Shown here one piece after another: positions 1 to 9,024 of a stretch of 41,829 nt of DNA (position 1 is the first letter of the stretch; the number at the start of each line of letters is the position of its first letter). The DNA lies in assembly GCF_000250735.1 (NCBI RefSeq), contig NZ_AHZV01000234.1, positions 1-41,829 on the forward strand. Direction: 5' to 3'. The notes under the pieces were generated by a model. It was not told the DNA's origin. It made no database searches and was given only the letters and a program-made list of their open reading frames with translations. The DNA comes from Anaerophaga thermohalophila str. Valhall (GTDB lineage Bacteria > Bacteroidota > Bacteroidia > Bacteroidales > Marinilabiliaceae). Both the position numbers and the translations under genes were made by a program.

Positions 1-811
1 GTCCATCTTCTCCGCCAAAAGCAACGTTGGTTGGCAGGTCTCCTTTCAGCACAATTTCTCTTATTATCTTCCCTTCGGGAGCTACTATAGCAACGGTTCC
101 TTTCTGTATGCGGGTGACATACAGATTTCCTTCTTCGTCGCATCGCATGCCATCTAACCCGTAGTCTTCAAATTTGATCAGGAGTCGCTTGTTGTCAGGA
201 GTCCCGTCTTCGAGGACATCGAAAACCCAAATATTTCTCTGATTTGATTCGTTGACGTAAAGCAATTTTTCGTCGGGTGATAATTCAATGCCGTTTACAG
301 TTCCCATGCCTTCTTTTAAAAGTTTCATATTACCTTTTTGGTCGGTCATCCATATTCTTCCGGAATTATTCTCCCAGTCGGGGTCGCTGGCATATACGGT
401 ACCTTGAGAACTGATTGCTATATCATTGGGTTGGCTCATTTGTTCGTTGTGAGCCAGTACTGAAATTGCTTTGGAATTAATGTCAATTTCCAATATGTTG
501 TGTCCCGTATAATCGGCAACGAGAAGCTTTTCATTGTTCCATAATCGAATTCCGTTACCTGTGCTGCCTTCGGGTAAATCAACAAATAATCCGTGTGAGC
601 CGTCTGGTCTGACATAACCGATGGTACCTTTGTGACCATAATTCACGGCATATAACGTGCCGTTGGCCGATACAGCAGGCCCTTCAGCCCATTCCATAAA
701 AACTGAATCGGGGGTTACATCAAAGCTTTCGTACAGGTATGCCTGCGCCATGGTTCCTGTATAAACAGCTGAAAAGATAAAGGTTGCCAGTAATGAAGTT
801 AACTTTGTCAT
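1..811 (-). CDS. SMP-30/gluconolactonase-like beta-propeller protein, partial
   Basis: Reading the minus strand from the ATG at 811 gives an uninterrupted frame of about 270 codons that leaves the window at base 1, so the C-terminus is missing. The start MTKLTSLLATFIFSAVYTG followed by MAQA looks like a signal peptide, so the protein is probably periplasmic. The body has propeller-like repeats typical of the SMP-30/gluconolactonase/LRE family: EGPAVSANGTLYAVN near residue 42, NGIRLWNNEKLLVAD near 85, QPNDIAISSQGTVYASD near 121 and NGIELSPDEKLLYVNES near 160. The family includes lactonases acting on sugar lactones with a divalent metal. The substrate here is unknown. The 5' side is occupied by two repeat elements (848-1074) that separate it from the yigZ-like gene. 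Confidence 0.85.
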   Translation of the reverse strand, partial: MTKLTSLLATFIFSAVYTGTMAQAYLYESFDVTPDSVFMEWAEGPAVSANGTLYAVNYGHKGTIGYVRPDGSHGLFVDLPEGSTGNGIRLWNNEKLLVADYTGHNILEIDINSKAISVLAHNEQMSQPNDIAISSQGTVYASDPDWENNSGRIWMTDQKGNMKLLKEGMGTVNGIELSPDEKLLYVNESNQRNIWVFDVLEDGTPDNKRLLIKFEDYGLDGMRCDEEGNLYVTRIQKGTVAIVAPEGKIIREIVLKGDLPTNVAFGGEDG

Positions 812-847
812 GTCTGATTATTGTTTTTACTAATTTCTAAATTCAAA

Positions 848-966
848 CTCCGTTAAAATTTTACAGATATCTGGTAAGGTAGAGACGCCCAATTTGGGGG
901 TCTCTACCTCTCATAAGAAAAACTTTGCGTTATTGCGTCTCTGCGTTTAGGCTTTTTTTAACTAAC
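848..966 (+). repeat. MITE-like element, family 2, full copy
   Basis: This is an approximately 120-bp non-coding element with short inverted GTTAAAA-type ends. Its core (about 879-909) is a strong palindrome, GGTAGAGACGCCCAA paired with TTGGGGGTCTCTACC. The right part reads CTTTGCGTTATTGCGTCTC, then TTTAGGC and a T run. Related copies or fragments lie at 1707-1736, 1922-1967, 3022-3098, 31794-31910, 35584-35702 and 38742-38810. It directly abuts a family 1 element on its right. Confidence 0.75.
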
Positions 967-967
967 C

Positions 968-1074
968 AGTGTCTGTCCATAAAGTACCATTTGTTTCGCA
1001 AGCCTTGCAACTGGCACTTTCTGAACAGACACACATATTGTGAAAATTTTTGGGAGTTTATAGACACACACTAA
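968..1074 (+). repeat. MITE-like element, family 1, internally deleted copy
   Basis: The left end AGTGTCTGTCCATAAAGTACC and right end TTTATAGACACACACTA are imperfect inverted repeats. The centre of the longer copies is absent here. The last bases (CTA at 1071-1073) are the complement of the TAG stop codon of the yigZ-like gene. Confidence 0.75.
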
Positions 1075-1688
1075 CTATTGTCAAAACTATTGTCAATTAC
1101 CTCGATGCCGTAACTTTTCCTGAAGCGATCAATGATTGATTCGAATTTTGATTCCCTGACTGCAAGCGTCATTTTGCATTCGGCTTTAAATTCCTGTGCA
1201 TTAATGGTAAGCCCTTCTTCGTCGATAACCCGCATTACAGGGTTCATCAGATCGTAGGAAAAGCGGATGGAGAAAGATTTATCAATGGTGCATTCTGTTT
1301 GTTCGGCCTTTTCAAGGGCATCGGCCGTGGCAGCTTTGTAGGCCTGTATCAATCCACCGGTACCAAGTTTTACCCCGCCAAAATAGCGAACTACCACGAC
1401 CAGAATATTAGTGAGTCCGAATGAATGGATTTGACCAAGAATGGGTTTCCCAGCAGTGCCGGAAGGTTCACCGTCGTCGTTCATCCTGAAGTTGTTACCA
1501 TCCGGACCAAGCTCCCATGCATAGCAATGATGACGGGCATCGTGATATTTCTTTTTTAAGTCATCGATATACCCCTTGATTTCGTTCTCCGACTGAACGG
1601 GAAACGCGAATGCCAGAAATTTGCTGCCTTTTTCTTTATAGATACCTTCTACCTGATGTTTGATGGTTGTATAGAAGTCTTTTTGCAT
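1071..1688 (-). CDS. yigZ: YigZ/IMPACT (UPF0029) family protein
   Basis: The 205-residue protein has the usual family length. Family signatures are DDGEPSGTAGKPIL at residues 71-84 and RYFGGVKLGTGGL at 101-113, followed by a C-terminal ferredoxin-like region (DUF1949 type). Bacterial members are cytoplasmic; the eukaryotic relative IMPACT is a translation regulator that binds GCN1, and the bacterial role is poorly defined. The ATG at 1688 is the natural start. The TAG stop lies inside the end of a family 1 repeat, so the last codons may have been set by the insertion. It stands alone, with repeat-filled gaps on both sides. Confidence 0.9.
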   Translation of the reverse strand: MQKDFYTTIKHQVEGIYKEKGSKFLAFAFPVQSENEIKGYIDDLKKKYHDARHHCYAWELGPDGNNFRMNDDGEPSGTAGKPILGQIHSFGLTNILVVVVRYFGGVKLGTGGLIQAYKAATADALEKAEQTECTIDKSFSIRFSYDLMNPVMRVIDEEGLTINAQEFKAECKMTLAVRESKFESIIDRFRKSYGIEVIDNSFDNS

Positions 1689-2120
1689 ATTTTTTTGAAG
1701 TCAACATTCCGTTAATTTTTCACAGAAGTCTGGTAACAATAGCTCGTTAGATTTTTAAATATTAGATGTAAGATGATTTTTACAATTTTGATATACTGCA
1801 TTTTAACAAACAAACCTCTCTATGTACAAACAATAGGCTTACAGTGTATTGCAAGAGTTTAACGGAGTATTGTAATTAATTGTTTTTGAAACCAAAAACA
1901 AACAACAACTCACCTATATTAAAACTTTGCGTCATTGCGTCTCCGGGGTTAGGCTTTTTTAACGAACTTATTGCTTTCAAAAATAGCAAAAAAATAAAGA
2001 AAAAAGAGAGGTGCGGTTTTTTCTTTGTGGCCAAAACAGCGTAGCTGTAACCGTTTTGCCGTTTTTCCGGCGGATCAGCACTCAGCTCTGCTGTTCTGCC
2101 CGGCAAAGGATACCCGATTT
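1689..2120. other. Intergenic region with repeat fragments and a hairpin
   Basis: No credible gene is seen. The region holds a left-end fragment of family 2 (1707-1736), a TAGCTCGTTAGATTTTTA motif at 1739 that recurs near 6200, and a right-half fragment of family 2 (1922-1967). Near 2029-2062 there is an inverted repeat built on GGCCAAAACAG and a GTTTTGCC arm, possibly acting as a terminator for the quinone reductase gene. Confidence 0.6.
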
Positions 2121-2735
2121 TTATCGCATTACTGTATTTACCACTTCTTCATCGGGCAAAATCGTTTTGTAAAACCCCAGTGCTTCTTCAATATATTTAT
2201 TTTTCATCCCGGTCGATGAATCGGAAATGCGGGGATAGAACAAATGCCCGGCTACCTCGATGCCACAGAAACCAAACACTTCCTGCCCGTGTATCTGACG
2301 AAAAGCTTTCAGAATTCCTTTGTTTTCATACTCTTCGATCGAATTACCCATGGAGGTATGCAGAAAAGCTTTTTTCCCCTTAAGTAAACCTTCGGGTCCC
2401 TCCGCGGTAATCTTAAATGCAAAACCATTGGTCAAAACCCTGTCGAAATAACCTTTAAGTATGGCAGGAAAGCTTCCCCACCACAAGGGGTAGATGAGTG
2501 AAATAATTTCGGAATTATAGAGTATTTCCTGTTCTCTGGCGATATCTTCCGGGACGGTGCCATCTTTTATTTTTGAAAGGTCCTTTTTTGTGAGCACCGG
2601 ATTAAAGTCAACTTCATAAAGGTTACGGACGACCACATCTATATCATTGTGGCGGCTTTCGTTGGTGAGTGCCTCTGCCAGGGCGTTGCTGAAACTGTTT
2701 TCGTTGGGGTGGGCGCTTATTATCAAATGTTGCAT
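2121..2735 (-). CDS. Flavodoxin-fold NAD(P)H:quinone oxidoreductase
   Basis: The 204-residue protein matches the NQO1/MdaB/KefF (flavodoxin_2) family: cytoplasmic FMN or FAD enzymes that reduce quinones by two electrons using NAD(P)H. The N-terminal strand and flavin-phosphate loop read MQHLIISAHPNENSFSNAL. The central YPLWWGSFPAILKGYFD segment (82-98) is the hallmark of the family, and GPEGLLKGKKA precedes the second nucleotide-contact region. The start is supported by a strong AGGAGG ribosome-binding site 8 bases upstream. The exact substrate and the flavin type cannot be read from the sequence. Confidence 0.88.
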   Translation of the reverse strand: MQHLIISAHPNENSFSNALAEALTNESRHNDIDVVVRNLYEVDFNPVLTKKDLSKIKDGTVPEDIAREQEILYNSEIISLIYPLWWGSFPAILKGYFDRVLTNGFAFKITAEGPEGLLKGKKAFLHTSMGNSIEEYENKGILKAFRQIHGQEVFGFCGIEVAGHLFYPRISDSSTGMKNKYIEEALGFYKTILPDEEVVNTVMR

Positions 2736-2743
2736 GAATATAT

Positions 2744-2749
2744 CCTCCT
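2744..2749 (-). promoter_or_regulatory. Strong Shine-Dalgarno site (AGGAGG)
   Basis: On the minus strand the bases before the ATG at 2735 read AAAGGAGGATATATTC. An AGGAGG this clear is unusual in the Bacteroidota, where most starts (as elsewhere in this window) are preceded only by A/T-rich sequence. It fixes the start of the quinone reductase gene. Confidence 0.7.
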
Positions 2750-2811
2750 TTTTTTATTATCTAAACACCCCACGAAAATAAATGTTTGTTTTTAATTAGA
2801 ATAATTATAAA

Positions 2812-2982
2812 TAGTGTCTGTCCATAAAGTACCATTTGCTGTGTTACGCTCGCCGCCAAAATACTCATTTACGAAAAGTAAACTCCGTTTTTGGCGGCTT
2901 CGCAAGCCTTGCAACTGGCACTTTCTGAACAGACACATATATTGTAAAAATTTTTTGCGAGTTTATAGACACGCACTAAATA
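2812..2982 (+). repeat. MITE-like element, family 1, full copy
   Basis: This approximately 171-bp element is almost entirely self-complementary. The ends are TAGTGTCTGTCCATAAAG and TTTATAGACACGCACTA. Inside are nested inverted pairs: AAGTACCATTTGC with GCAACTGGCACTT, CGCCGCCAAAA with TTTTGGCGG, and TTTACGAAAAGTAAA at the apex. It encodes no protein. Longer related copies lie at 9025-9192, 9194-9362 and 38982-39176. Confidence 0.8.
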
Positions 2983-3021
2983 ATAAAGTTTCTCAAATTT
3001 GGTTTAATTTGATTGTTTTGA

Positions 3022-3098
3022 AAAGTAGAGACGCTCAATTTGTGTGTCTCTGCTTTGCGTCATTGCGTCTGCATTTAGGATTTTTTTAACTGACAATT
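3022..3098 (+). repeat. MITE-like element, family 2, truncated copy
   Basis: It starts in the palindromic AAGTAGAGACGCTCAATTTG core and continues through TTTGCGTCATTGCGTCTG to the T-rich right end TTTTTTTAACTGAC. It lies 39 bp after a family 1 copy; families 1 and 2 are also neighbours at 848-1074 and near 38742-38858. Confidence 0.65.
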
Positions 3099-3155
3099 GT
3101 GTTTTAATGTCTCCGAAAATTCCTGATTAATCCATCATCCTGTTACTTCTTTTTC

Positions 3156-3163
3156 TATTTTTG
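3156..3163 (+). promoter_or_regulatory. Candidate -7 promoter element upstream of the SNF2 gene
   Basis: TATTTTTG matches the Bacteroidota TAnnTTTG consensus. A good -33 TTTG is not present at the usual spacing. A start of transcription near 3170 would give a leader of about 28 bases to the ATG at 3198 and argues against the TTG at 3177 as the start codon. Confidence 0.35.
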
Positions 3164-3197
3164 TTGATTTTGGGAATTGCGAAACATCCTGTTGAAA

Positions 3198-6161
3198 ATG
3201 GATTCATTCATAATTGTTTTTACACATCGTTTAAATATAGGTTTGACAGCTATTCCGTATCATGCTGTTCTTCATCCTAACAGCCCCATAGAATTGTTGG
3301 AGCATGTTACGCCTGCCCATATTAAAGAGCGGCATGACGATTATACCGACGAAGAAAAGCAAATGGTGCTATTGCTGCATACCATTTCCGACAAGGAACT
3401 TTTCAAGAAATTCAGTCGCGAAAGCAATTTACGTGACTTTAAAAACAATATACCCCCCGATATTCTTGAAGAGAGAATTCGACCCGACATAGAAAAGAAG
3501 ATGTACAGTCTGGTAAGGATGCTTGCAGGCTCCAACGTTCCGGCCTATTACCGGCAGAGTGGATACAGTAATCTATACCAAACCGACCGGTTAAGGATTC
3601 CCGAAACTCCATGTCAGCCGGTGTTTCGTGTAGATTTAGAGGAAGACCGGATGACCTATTCGTTAAAATTCCGGCAGGACGAAACCACCTTTTCCTTTTC
3701 TCAAAAAGATACGGAAGTGATTTGCTCTGATCCCGCAGTTCTGAAGTGGGAACAGACGCTTTATTATTTCGACAAATTTGACAGCGGCAAGCTGAAACCC
3801 TTTAAAGATAAAGATTATGTCCACCTGAAGGGGGAGAAAGTGATCGACACATATATGGCAAAATTCATTGTCAATATTGTTGAAAGTTATGATGTTAAGG
3901 GATCAGGGTTTGATATTATTGATGTTGACGAATCTCCGGAAACCAAGCTGGTTCTGGAGAAAGACCTTTCACTCAGGCCGGTTCTCAGATTCAAATTCCG
4001 GTATGGGAATCGTCTGATCTCACCAAACAGGAAAACAGATGTCTTTGTCGATTTTTCCAAAAACAACGGGAGATATCTTTTTCGACGTTTTCCCCGTGAT
4101 TATGAAGCCGAGAAGCGAGCCTTCTCTTTGCTTCGCGACAACGGCCTTCGACTGATTGATGAGGTTTCTTTTGTTCACCCCGATGACTTGTCTCCTGCAG
4201 ATGACAGGGCTCAGTTTTCTCCCGGGCCCGCTAACCTTGTTGACTGGGTGCGGGAGCATAAAGAGTTGCTCGATAATCATAACATTGAACCGCAACTGGA
4301 GTTTAATGGCGAAGAGTATAGCTTCGTGCCTGTTGTAACGCACTTCGAAACAGCGATTGGTTCTATAGATTGGTTTGATATAAAATGCGTTGTAGAAATT
4401 CCACCACATAAGATCCCCTTTATCCGGTTTCGCCGGAATATTTTGAATGGCGACCGGCGTTTTATATTGCCCGATGGAAGCATTTTTATCATTCCCCGGG
4501 TGTGGTTTACCAGATTTTATGACCTGTTTAATTTCGGGAAAATTGAAGATGAAAGTATTCTTTTACCAAAGAACTATTACCATCTGCTGGATGAACTTCA
4601 GAAGGAAGAGGACAATGATTCCGAAGGTATTGCAACGCCTGAGTTGCCGAAACTCAAGGATTTTTCAACAGCTGCTCTGCCCGAGGGTCTGAATGCAACT
4701 CTTCGGCCGTATCAGGTTGAGGGATATCAATGGTTACTTTTTTTGCGGCAAAACAAGTTTGGCGGTATTCTGGCCGACGACATGGGACTGGGAAAAACTT
4801 TACAGGCCATCGCTTTATTATTGAAAATATATTCGCCAAACGGAGGACTTGAACCTGAAAATAACGAAGGTCAGTTGTCTTTGTTTTCATCGCATCTGGA
4901 AGGGTTCAATAAGTCAGGACTTGCCCCCTCGCTGATAGTGATGCCAACCTCTTTAGTGCACAACTGGGACTATGAGATTAAGCGGTTTGCACCTGGATTG
5001 AAAACTTATATTTTCACCGGCTCAAACAGGATACGGTCGAAAGAATTATGGAAAATACTGCGGCACTATCATGTAGTAATCACTACTTACGGCATATTGC
5101 GTAACGATGTGGACATTCTCCGGAATACAAGTTGGGAATATCTGATACTTGATGAGAGTCAGAATATTAAAAATCCTTCATCAAAAGGGTATCATGCGGT
5201 TAGTAGTATCAATGCCCGTCATCATCTTGCCCTGACAGGGACACCCATCGAAAATTCGTTGATCGATCTTTGGGCTCAGATGAATATTGTGAATGAGGGG
5301 TTGCTGAAATCGCTGAACTTTTTCAAACGATATTACGAAACGCCCATTTCCAAAAATGAAGATGAGGCCAAATCAGAGCATCTTCAAAAGATGATCAATC
5401 CCTTTCTTTTGCGCAGGACCAAAGAAATGGTTGCCAAAGATCTTCCGCCCATTATGGAGCAGATGGTGTTTTGTGATATGTCGCCCGAACAAAAAGATAT
5501 ATACGAACGGGAGAAATCGGGTGTTCGCAATCAAATACTGGAATCGATGCAAAACCGTTCGCATGGTGAGCAGTCCATTATTGCACTTCAGGCGTTGACA
5601 CGACTGCGGCAGTTAGCCAATCATCCGGCTATGCTTTATAACGGTTATCGCGGAAGCTCCGGTAAATTCGATCAGATGATGGAATCTCTTGAAAGCATTA
5701 TCTCGGAAAATCATCATGTATTGGTTTTCAGCTCTTTTGTAAAAGACCTGGAATTGTTAGAGGCAGCCCTTAATCAACGGAAAATCGATTATGCCAAGCT
5801 GATTGGTGCTACTACTAACCGGCAAAAAGTGATTGAAAAATTCAATAACAATGATAAAATAAAAATTTTCCTGATATCGCTGAAAGCCGGGGGTGTGGGG
5901 CTCAATCTGACCAAGGCCGATTATGTTTTCATGCTCAATCCGTGGTGGAATCCCAAGGCTGAGGCTCAGGCCATAAACAGGGCACACCGTATAGGGCAGA
6001 CACGAAATGTTTTTGTGTATCGTTTTATTTCAGCCGAAACCATTGAAGAAAAAATTGCACGTTTGCAGGAGAAGAAAAATAAACTGGCCGACGCTTTCGT
6101 TAACACAACCAACCCGTTGAGCCGGATGAATGCCGATGAGATCAGAGAATTGTTCAGTTAA
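3198..6161 (+). CDS. SNF2-family DEAD/DEAH-box helicase
   Basis: This is an ATP-dependent double-stranded DNA translocase of the Snf2/Rad54-like class, 987 residues from the ATG at 3198; an in-frame TTG at 3177 is less likely. The N-terminal approximately 490 residues are a poorly conserved bacterial SNF2-associated region. The ATPase core follows: Walker A ADDMGLGKT near residue 525, motif II as LDESQN near 650 (DEAH replaced by DESQ, common in the family), and motif III LTGTPIENS near 680. The C-terminal helicase domain has LVFSSF near 840 and GGVGLNLTKADYV, then NPWWNPKAEAQAINRAHRIGQ near 895-935. A plain bacterial SNF2 protein of this type is probably a genome maintenance or transcription-recycling factor. 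No restriction or methylase partner is adjacent. Confidence 0.92.
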   Translation: MDSFIIVFTHRLNIGLTAIPYHAVLHPNSPIELLEHVTPAHIKERHDDYTDEEKQMVLLLHTISDKELFKKFSRESNLRDFKNNIPPDILEERIRPDIEKKMYSLVRMLAGSNVPAYYRQSGYSNLYQTDRLRIPETPCQPVFRVDLEEDRMTYSLKFRQDETTFSFSQKDTEVICSDPAVLKWEQTLYYFDKFDSGKLKPFKDKDYVHLKGEKVIDTYMAKFIVNIVESYDVKGSGFDIIDVDESPETKLVLEKDLSLRPVLRFKFRYGNRLISPNRKTDVFVDFSKNNGRYLFRRFPRDYEAEKRAFSLLRDNGLRLIDEVSFVHPDDLSPADDRAQFSPGPANLVDWVREHKELLDNHNIEPQLEFNGEEYSFVPVVTHFETAIGSIDWFDIKCVVEIPPHKIPFIRFRRNILNGDRRFILPDGSIFIIPRVWFTRFYDLFNFGKIEDESILLPKNYYHLLDELQKEEDNDSEGIATPELPKLKDFSTAALPEGLNATLRPYQVEGYQWLLFLRQNKFGGILADDMGLGKTLQAIALLLKIYSPNGGLEPENNEGQLSLFSSHLEGFNKSGLAPSLIVMPTSLVHNWDYEIKRFAPGLKTYIFTGSNRIRSKELWKILRHYHVVITTYGILRNDVDILRNTSWEYLILDESQNIKNPSSKGYHAVSSINARHHLALTGTPIENSLIDLWAQMNIVNEGLLKSLNFFKRYYETPISKNEDEAKSEHLQKMINPFLLRRTKEMVAKDLPPIMEQMVFCDMSPEQKDIYEREKSGVRNQILESMQNRSHGEQSIIALQALTRLRQLANHPAMLYNGYRGSSGKFDQMMESLESIISENHHVLVFSSFVKDLELLEAALNQRKIDYAKLIGATTNRQKVIEKFNNNDKIKIFLISLKAGGVGLNLTKADYVFMLNPWWNPKAEAQAINRAHRIGQTRNVFVYRFISAETIEEKIARLQEKKNKLADAFVNTTNPLSRMNADEIRELFS

Positions 6162-6529
6162 AATGTGGTTTGGGTATTATTTTTGATACCAATCACATTT
6201 CTAATATAGCTCGTTAGATTTTTAGGTATAAGTAATCTACAGGCAGAAGTTTGACAGGCAGAAGGCAGAAGTTAGAGCAGGGAGCAAAGGGTATGGAGCA
6301 GAGAGCAGAAAAAATGGTTCCTGATCATTCCCTCATCAGCTCATCAGCTCATCAGCTCATCAGCTCATCAAAGCATGGAGTTGAATCCTTACGGAGGAAG
6401 AATGGTTGAAAGGTAGAAGGGTAATATGGTTGAATGGTGGGGAAGGAGAAAAGGAGAAATAATTAAAACCGGGGAATATATAATTGATTTTAATGCTTTA
6501 GTAAAAGTTTAAACTAAATATTTTTGAAC
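6162..6529. repeat. Intergenic low-complexity region with an 8-bp tandem array
   Basis: No gene is seen. At 6332-6369 the unit CTCATCAG repeats about 4.5 times. Around it are purine-rich phrases such as GGCAGAAGGCAGAAG and GAGCAGGGAGCAAAGGG whose complements recur near 15788-15900, 13285 and 35770. A TAGCTCGTTAGATTTTTA motif is near 6206. Confidence 0.7.
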
Positions 6530-7222
6530 ATGAAAAGAGTACTTGTTTTTTTATTGGCCATTTCATTCGGTTTTTCTCTTGCAGCACAGGAAGAGCAGGA
6601 GAACATGAACAAAGAGATCAGGAATCTAAAAGAATTCAATAAGCTAAAAGTTGCCAGGGGCATTAATGTTACACTCATAAAAGGTGAAAAACCACAGGCG
6701 GAAATTAATATCGTGAATGCACCCACGTCGGATGTGATCATTGAAAACGATCAGAATGAGTTGACCGTTAAAATGCGAACACGGGTCTATCAGGACGTAT
6801 CCGTGCAGGTTTACCTCACTTATACCGATCTTCGCGCTATTTCAGTTGGTTCCGGCGGGAACATTGATGGCAATGATGTACTGACGGGAAAGGTATTGCA
6901 ACTGGATGCCGGTCTTGACGGGGTAATCCAGCTAAAATTGGACGTGGATGCACTGGAAGCCTCTGTATCCGCTGCCCGGATTACACTTGAGGGATATGCC
7001 GAAACGGTGGAGGTCAAAGCCTCAACCGGAGGTAAGTTTCAGGGACAAAGTCTGGAGTGTAAAAAAGCCTATGTTAGTGCTAATACCGGCGGAATTGTGA
7101 CGGTCAATGTTTCGGAATTACTGGATGCAAAGGCGTCTACCGGAGGAACGGTCGAATATTTAAATGAACCGGAAAAAATTGAGGTAAAAGAATCATTTGG
7201 AGGGTCGGTTGTTAAAATATAA
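6530..7222 (+). CDS. Secreted GIN-domain (DUF2807) protein
   Basis: From the ATG at 6530 (an in-frame TTG lies 6 bases earlier) the 230-residue product starts with a signal peptide, MKRVLVFLLAISFGFSLAAQ. The rest is the repetitive beta-helix of the DUF2807 'putative auto-transporter adhesin, head GIN domain' family: NLKEFNKLKVARGINVTL near 35, then strands with repeated small residues (SVGSGGNIDG, KASTGGKFQG, SANTGGIVTV, KASTGGTVEY, ESFGGSV). Such proteins are common in Bacteroidota and are exported; no enzymatic role is known. TATTTTTG just before the ATG resembles a -7 element but is too close to judge. Confidence 0.85.
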   Translation: MKRVLVFLLAISFGFSLAAQEEQENMNKEIRNLKEFNKLKVARGINVTLIKGEKPQAEINIVNAPTSDVIIENDQNELTVKMRTRVYQDVSVQVYLTYTDLRAISVGSGGNIDGNDVLTGKVLQLDAGLDGVIQLKLDVDALEASVSAARITLEGYAETVEVKASTGGKFQGQSLECKKAYVSANTGGIVTVNVSELLDAKASTGGTVEYLNEPEKIEVKESFGGSVVKI

Positions 7223-7246
7223 GTTGAAAACAACCTGTTTCGTTTT

Positions 7247-7318
7247 TTGTCCATAAAGTACCAGTTGCAATGCAAACGTAACACAGCAAATGGTCTCTTG
7301 TGGACAGACACTCACTAT
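7247..7318 (-). repeat. MITE-like element, family 1, short inverted-orientation copy
   Basis: The sequence TGTCCATAAAGTACCAGTTGC and the opposite end GGACAGACACTCACTA are family 1 ends with most of the middle lost. The copy sits between two convergent genes and ends one base after the stop codon of the Cys-cluster gene at 7319. Confidence 0.65.
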
Positions 7319-7570
7319 TTATAGAGTGGTTTCTTCCAATTCTGTCAGAATTTTCAGTGCCTCATGCCGGGTGTTTCCGCATACCATTTTTTCAGGTTTA
7401 AAACCGGCACATACAGCCGGACGATCAGGCGAATTAAAGATGGCACATCTGTAATCATCCGTGAGATGAATGCAGGGCACTCCTGCCGGCTTACCATGAG
7501 GCATTCCTGGAATGGGAGATGATATGGATGGTGCAATACAACAAGCTCCACAACCGGTTCTGCATTTCAT
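7319..7570 (-). CDS. YkgJ-type Cys-cluster (CxxCxxCC) protein
   Basis: This 83-residue protein opens with [14 protein letters not shown], giving the CxxxCxxCC pattern that defines the YkgJ/UPF0153 family. Further cysteines at VPCIH, YRCAIF, AVCAG and MVCGN could complete a zinc or iron-sulfur site. Members are small, probably metal-binding cytoplasmic proteins of unknown role. The gene ends in TAA immediately next to a family 1 repeat. It may be co-oriented with, but is not clearly in an operon with, the SGNH-hydrolase gene upstream. Confidence 0.82.
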   Translation of the reverse strand: MKCRTGCGACCIAPSISSPIPGMPHGKPAGVPCIHLTDDYRCAIFNSPDRPAVCAGFKPEKMVCGNTRHEALKILTELEETTL

Positions 7571-7617
7571 GTTTTTTGCCTTTTGAGATTAAAGGAGTCG
7601 GGGTAACTTAATCAGAA

Positions 7618-7662
7618 CCAAACCCTTCCGGTATCAGAAAACACTGGAAGAGTTTGGTTTTT
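7618..7662. terminator. Hairpin terminator downstream of the SGNH-hydrolase gene
   Basis: AACCAAACCCTTCC pairs with GGAAGAGTTTGGTT across a 16-base loop. The T run follows on the plus side, but the stem would form in either transcript. It lies between two minus-strand genes. Confidence 0.5.
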
Positions 7663-7700
7663 TGAAATTAGGAGAAAGTCATTCGTCCTGCTCAGGCAGG

Positions 7701-8969
7701 TTAATAAAACAATTTGAGGTCAACAGCTTCACCCATTACACGATGTCCTTTTTCATTGGGATGTAAGTAATCCCCATCATGTACAGTTTCGTTCATAACA
7801 TCAGTGTTGTCAGGATTACGCATAGCTTTATCAAAATCTATCACCGCATCAAACTCTCCACTGTTACGTATCCAGTTGTTTACATTCTTTCTTGCGTCTT
7901 CACGAAAGTCGGCATAGTAGAAGGATTCTTTAATGGGTGTCATAGTGCCGCCGTAAACCAGGATATTATTTTTATGAGCCTTTTCAATCATCTCTTTGTA
8001 AGCAGCAATCAAGTCATCGGCAACTTGAGCTGCTGCAGCACTGTCAGGGGTCTGACCAATATCGTTGACGCCTTCAAGAATAATCAGCCATTTGACGCCG
8101 TCCTGATCAAGAACATCGCGTTCGAAGCGATCGAGTGCCGATGGGCCTAAACATGTTCTTAATACACAGTTTCCTCCGATTCCCTGGTTCAGGACACCAA
8201 TGTTTTGAGTTTTCGGGTTTTCCAGTAATCGTTCAGAGAGAACATCCGGCCATCTGTTTTGCTTGTTTGTACCGGAGCCGCGGCCGTCTGTTATTGAATT
8301 ACCCAGTGTCACAACTGCAGCAGCTGATTCCGGAGCTTTTACATCTATCTCGTTGATGACATACCAATGGTCGGTTTGTGTGCCGGTAAATACGGCATCC
8401 GAAACGTGATCTCCTTCCATGAGGTAGGAGGTAGTCCGTGAGCCCGGGTGTCCTGTGACATCGGGGGAAGTTTGTCCAAAAAAGATGGTGATGGCAAGGT
8501 CCATCCTGGGTTTTAAGTTAAAGGCAAGGGCATCAGATTTGACGGCTGAACCCGGTTGCATGGTTATTTCGGAGGCACCATCAAATGTTAAATTCTTTAT
8601 GGTATTGATATCGATGGCACTGCTGTCCTTTGCGACAGCGATTTGAACTTTTTTCATGGTAACAGGACTGTTGCTGAACTCATTCGAGAATCTGAGCCTC
8701 AGACTGTCGCCCCCGATCGACACGCGAACTATCTGTCTTATCGTGTTATTTGTCAGGCCGGGCTCGGGGGGCATGTTGTGCGGTTCTACAAGTTGTGGTG
8801 CCGTGCTCCAGGTACCTACCCATTTTTCTGATGTTCCGGCATCGGCTGTCTTACACCCGTAGTTGATAAAAGAAAAGAGAACACTCCAGATTATTAAAGC
8901 CGGGAATGAACGAGTCAAAGCATGATGACTCCTTGTGATAAGTTGTAATAAGTTTTGTTTCATAGCCAT
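7701..8969 (-). CDS. SGNH/GDSL-family hydrolase lipoprotein
   Basis: This is a predicted esterase of the SGNH superfamily, about 422 residues from the ATG at 8969. An upstream in-frame ATG at 9038 lies inside a repeat and is rejected. The N-terminus has a hydrophobic segment (FPALIIWSVLFSFINYGC) whose Cys39 fits a lipobox, so it is probably an outer-membrane-anchored lipoprotein. Block I is VTLGNSITDGRG (the usual GDS is GNS; Ser near residue 225). Block II is NQGIGGN, block III LEGVNDIG, and block V DYLHPNEKGH with the catalytic Asp and His. The N-terminal approximately 200 residues form a jelly-roll-like module seen in GDSL esterases of carbohydrate-active type. The substrate is unknown; acetyl or acyl groups on glycans are plausible. 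Confidence 0.88.
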   Translation of the reverse strand: MAMKQNLLQLITRSHHALTRSFPALIIWSVLFSFINYGCKTADAGTSEKWVGTWSTAPQLVEPHNMPPEPGLTNNTIRQIVRVSIGGDSLRLRFSNEFSNSPVTMKKVQIAVAKDSSAIDINTIKNLTFDGASEITMQPGSAVKSDALAFNLKPRMDLAITIFFGQTSPDVTGHPGSRTTSYLMEGDHVSDAVFTGTQTDHWYVINEIDVKAPESAAAVVTLGNSITDGRGSGTNKQNRWPDVLSERLLENPKTQNIGVLNQGIGGNCVLRTCLGPSALDRFERDVLDQDGVKWLIILEGVNDIGQTPDSAAAAQVADDLIAAYKEMIEKAHKNNILVYGGTMTPIKESFYYADFREDARKNVNNWIRNSGEFDAVIDFDKAMRNPDNTDVMNETVHDGDYLHPNEKGHRVMGEAVDLKLFY

Positions 8970-9024
8970 AGTTGTAATTTTATTTTTGTTAATATGAATT
9001 GAGTCCTGATTACTCCTCGTTAAA

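Noticed and set aside
1876-2106. A 76-codon minus-strand frame
   Set aside because: It is composed of a family 2 repeat fragment and a hairpin; no independent protein signal remains when the repeats are removed.
6332-6369. Possible CRISPR array at short repeats (also 15500, 25966 and 32048)
   Set aside because: The units are only 7-8 bp in direct contact with no spacers, and no cas gene is present.
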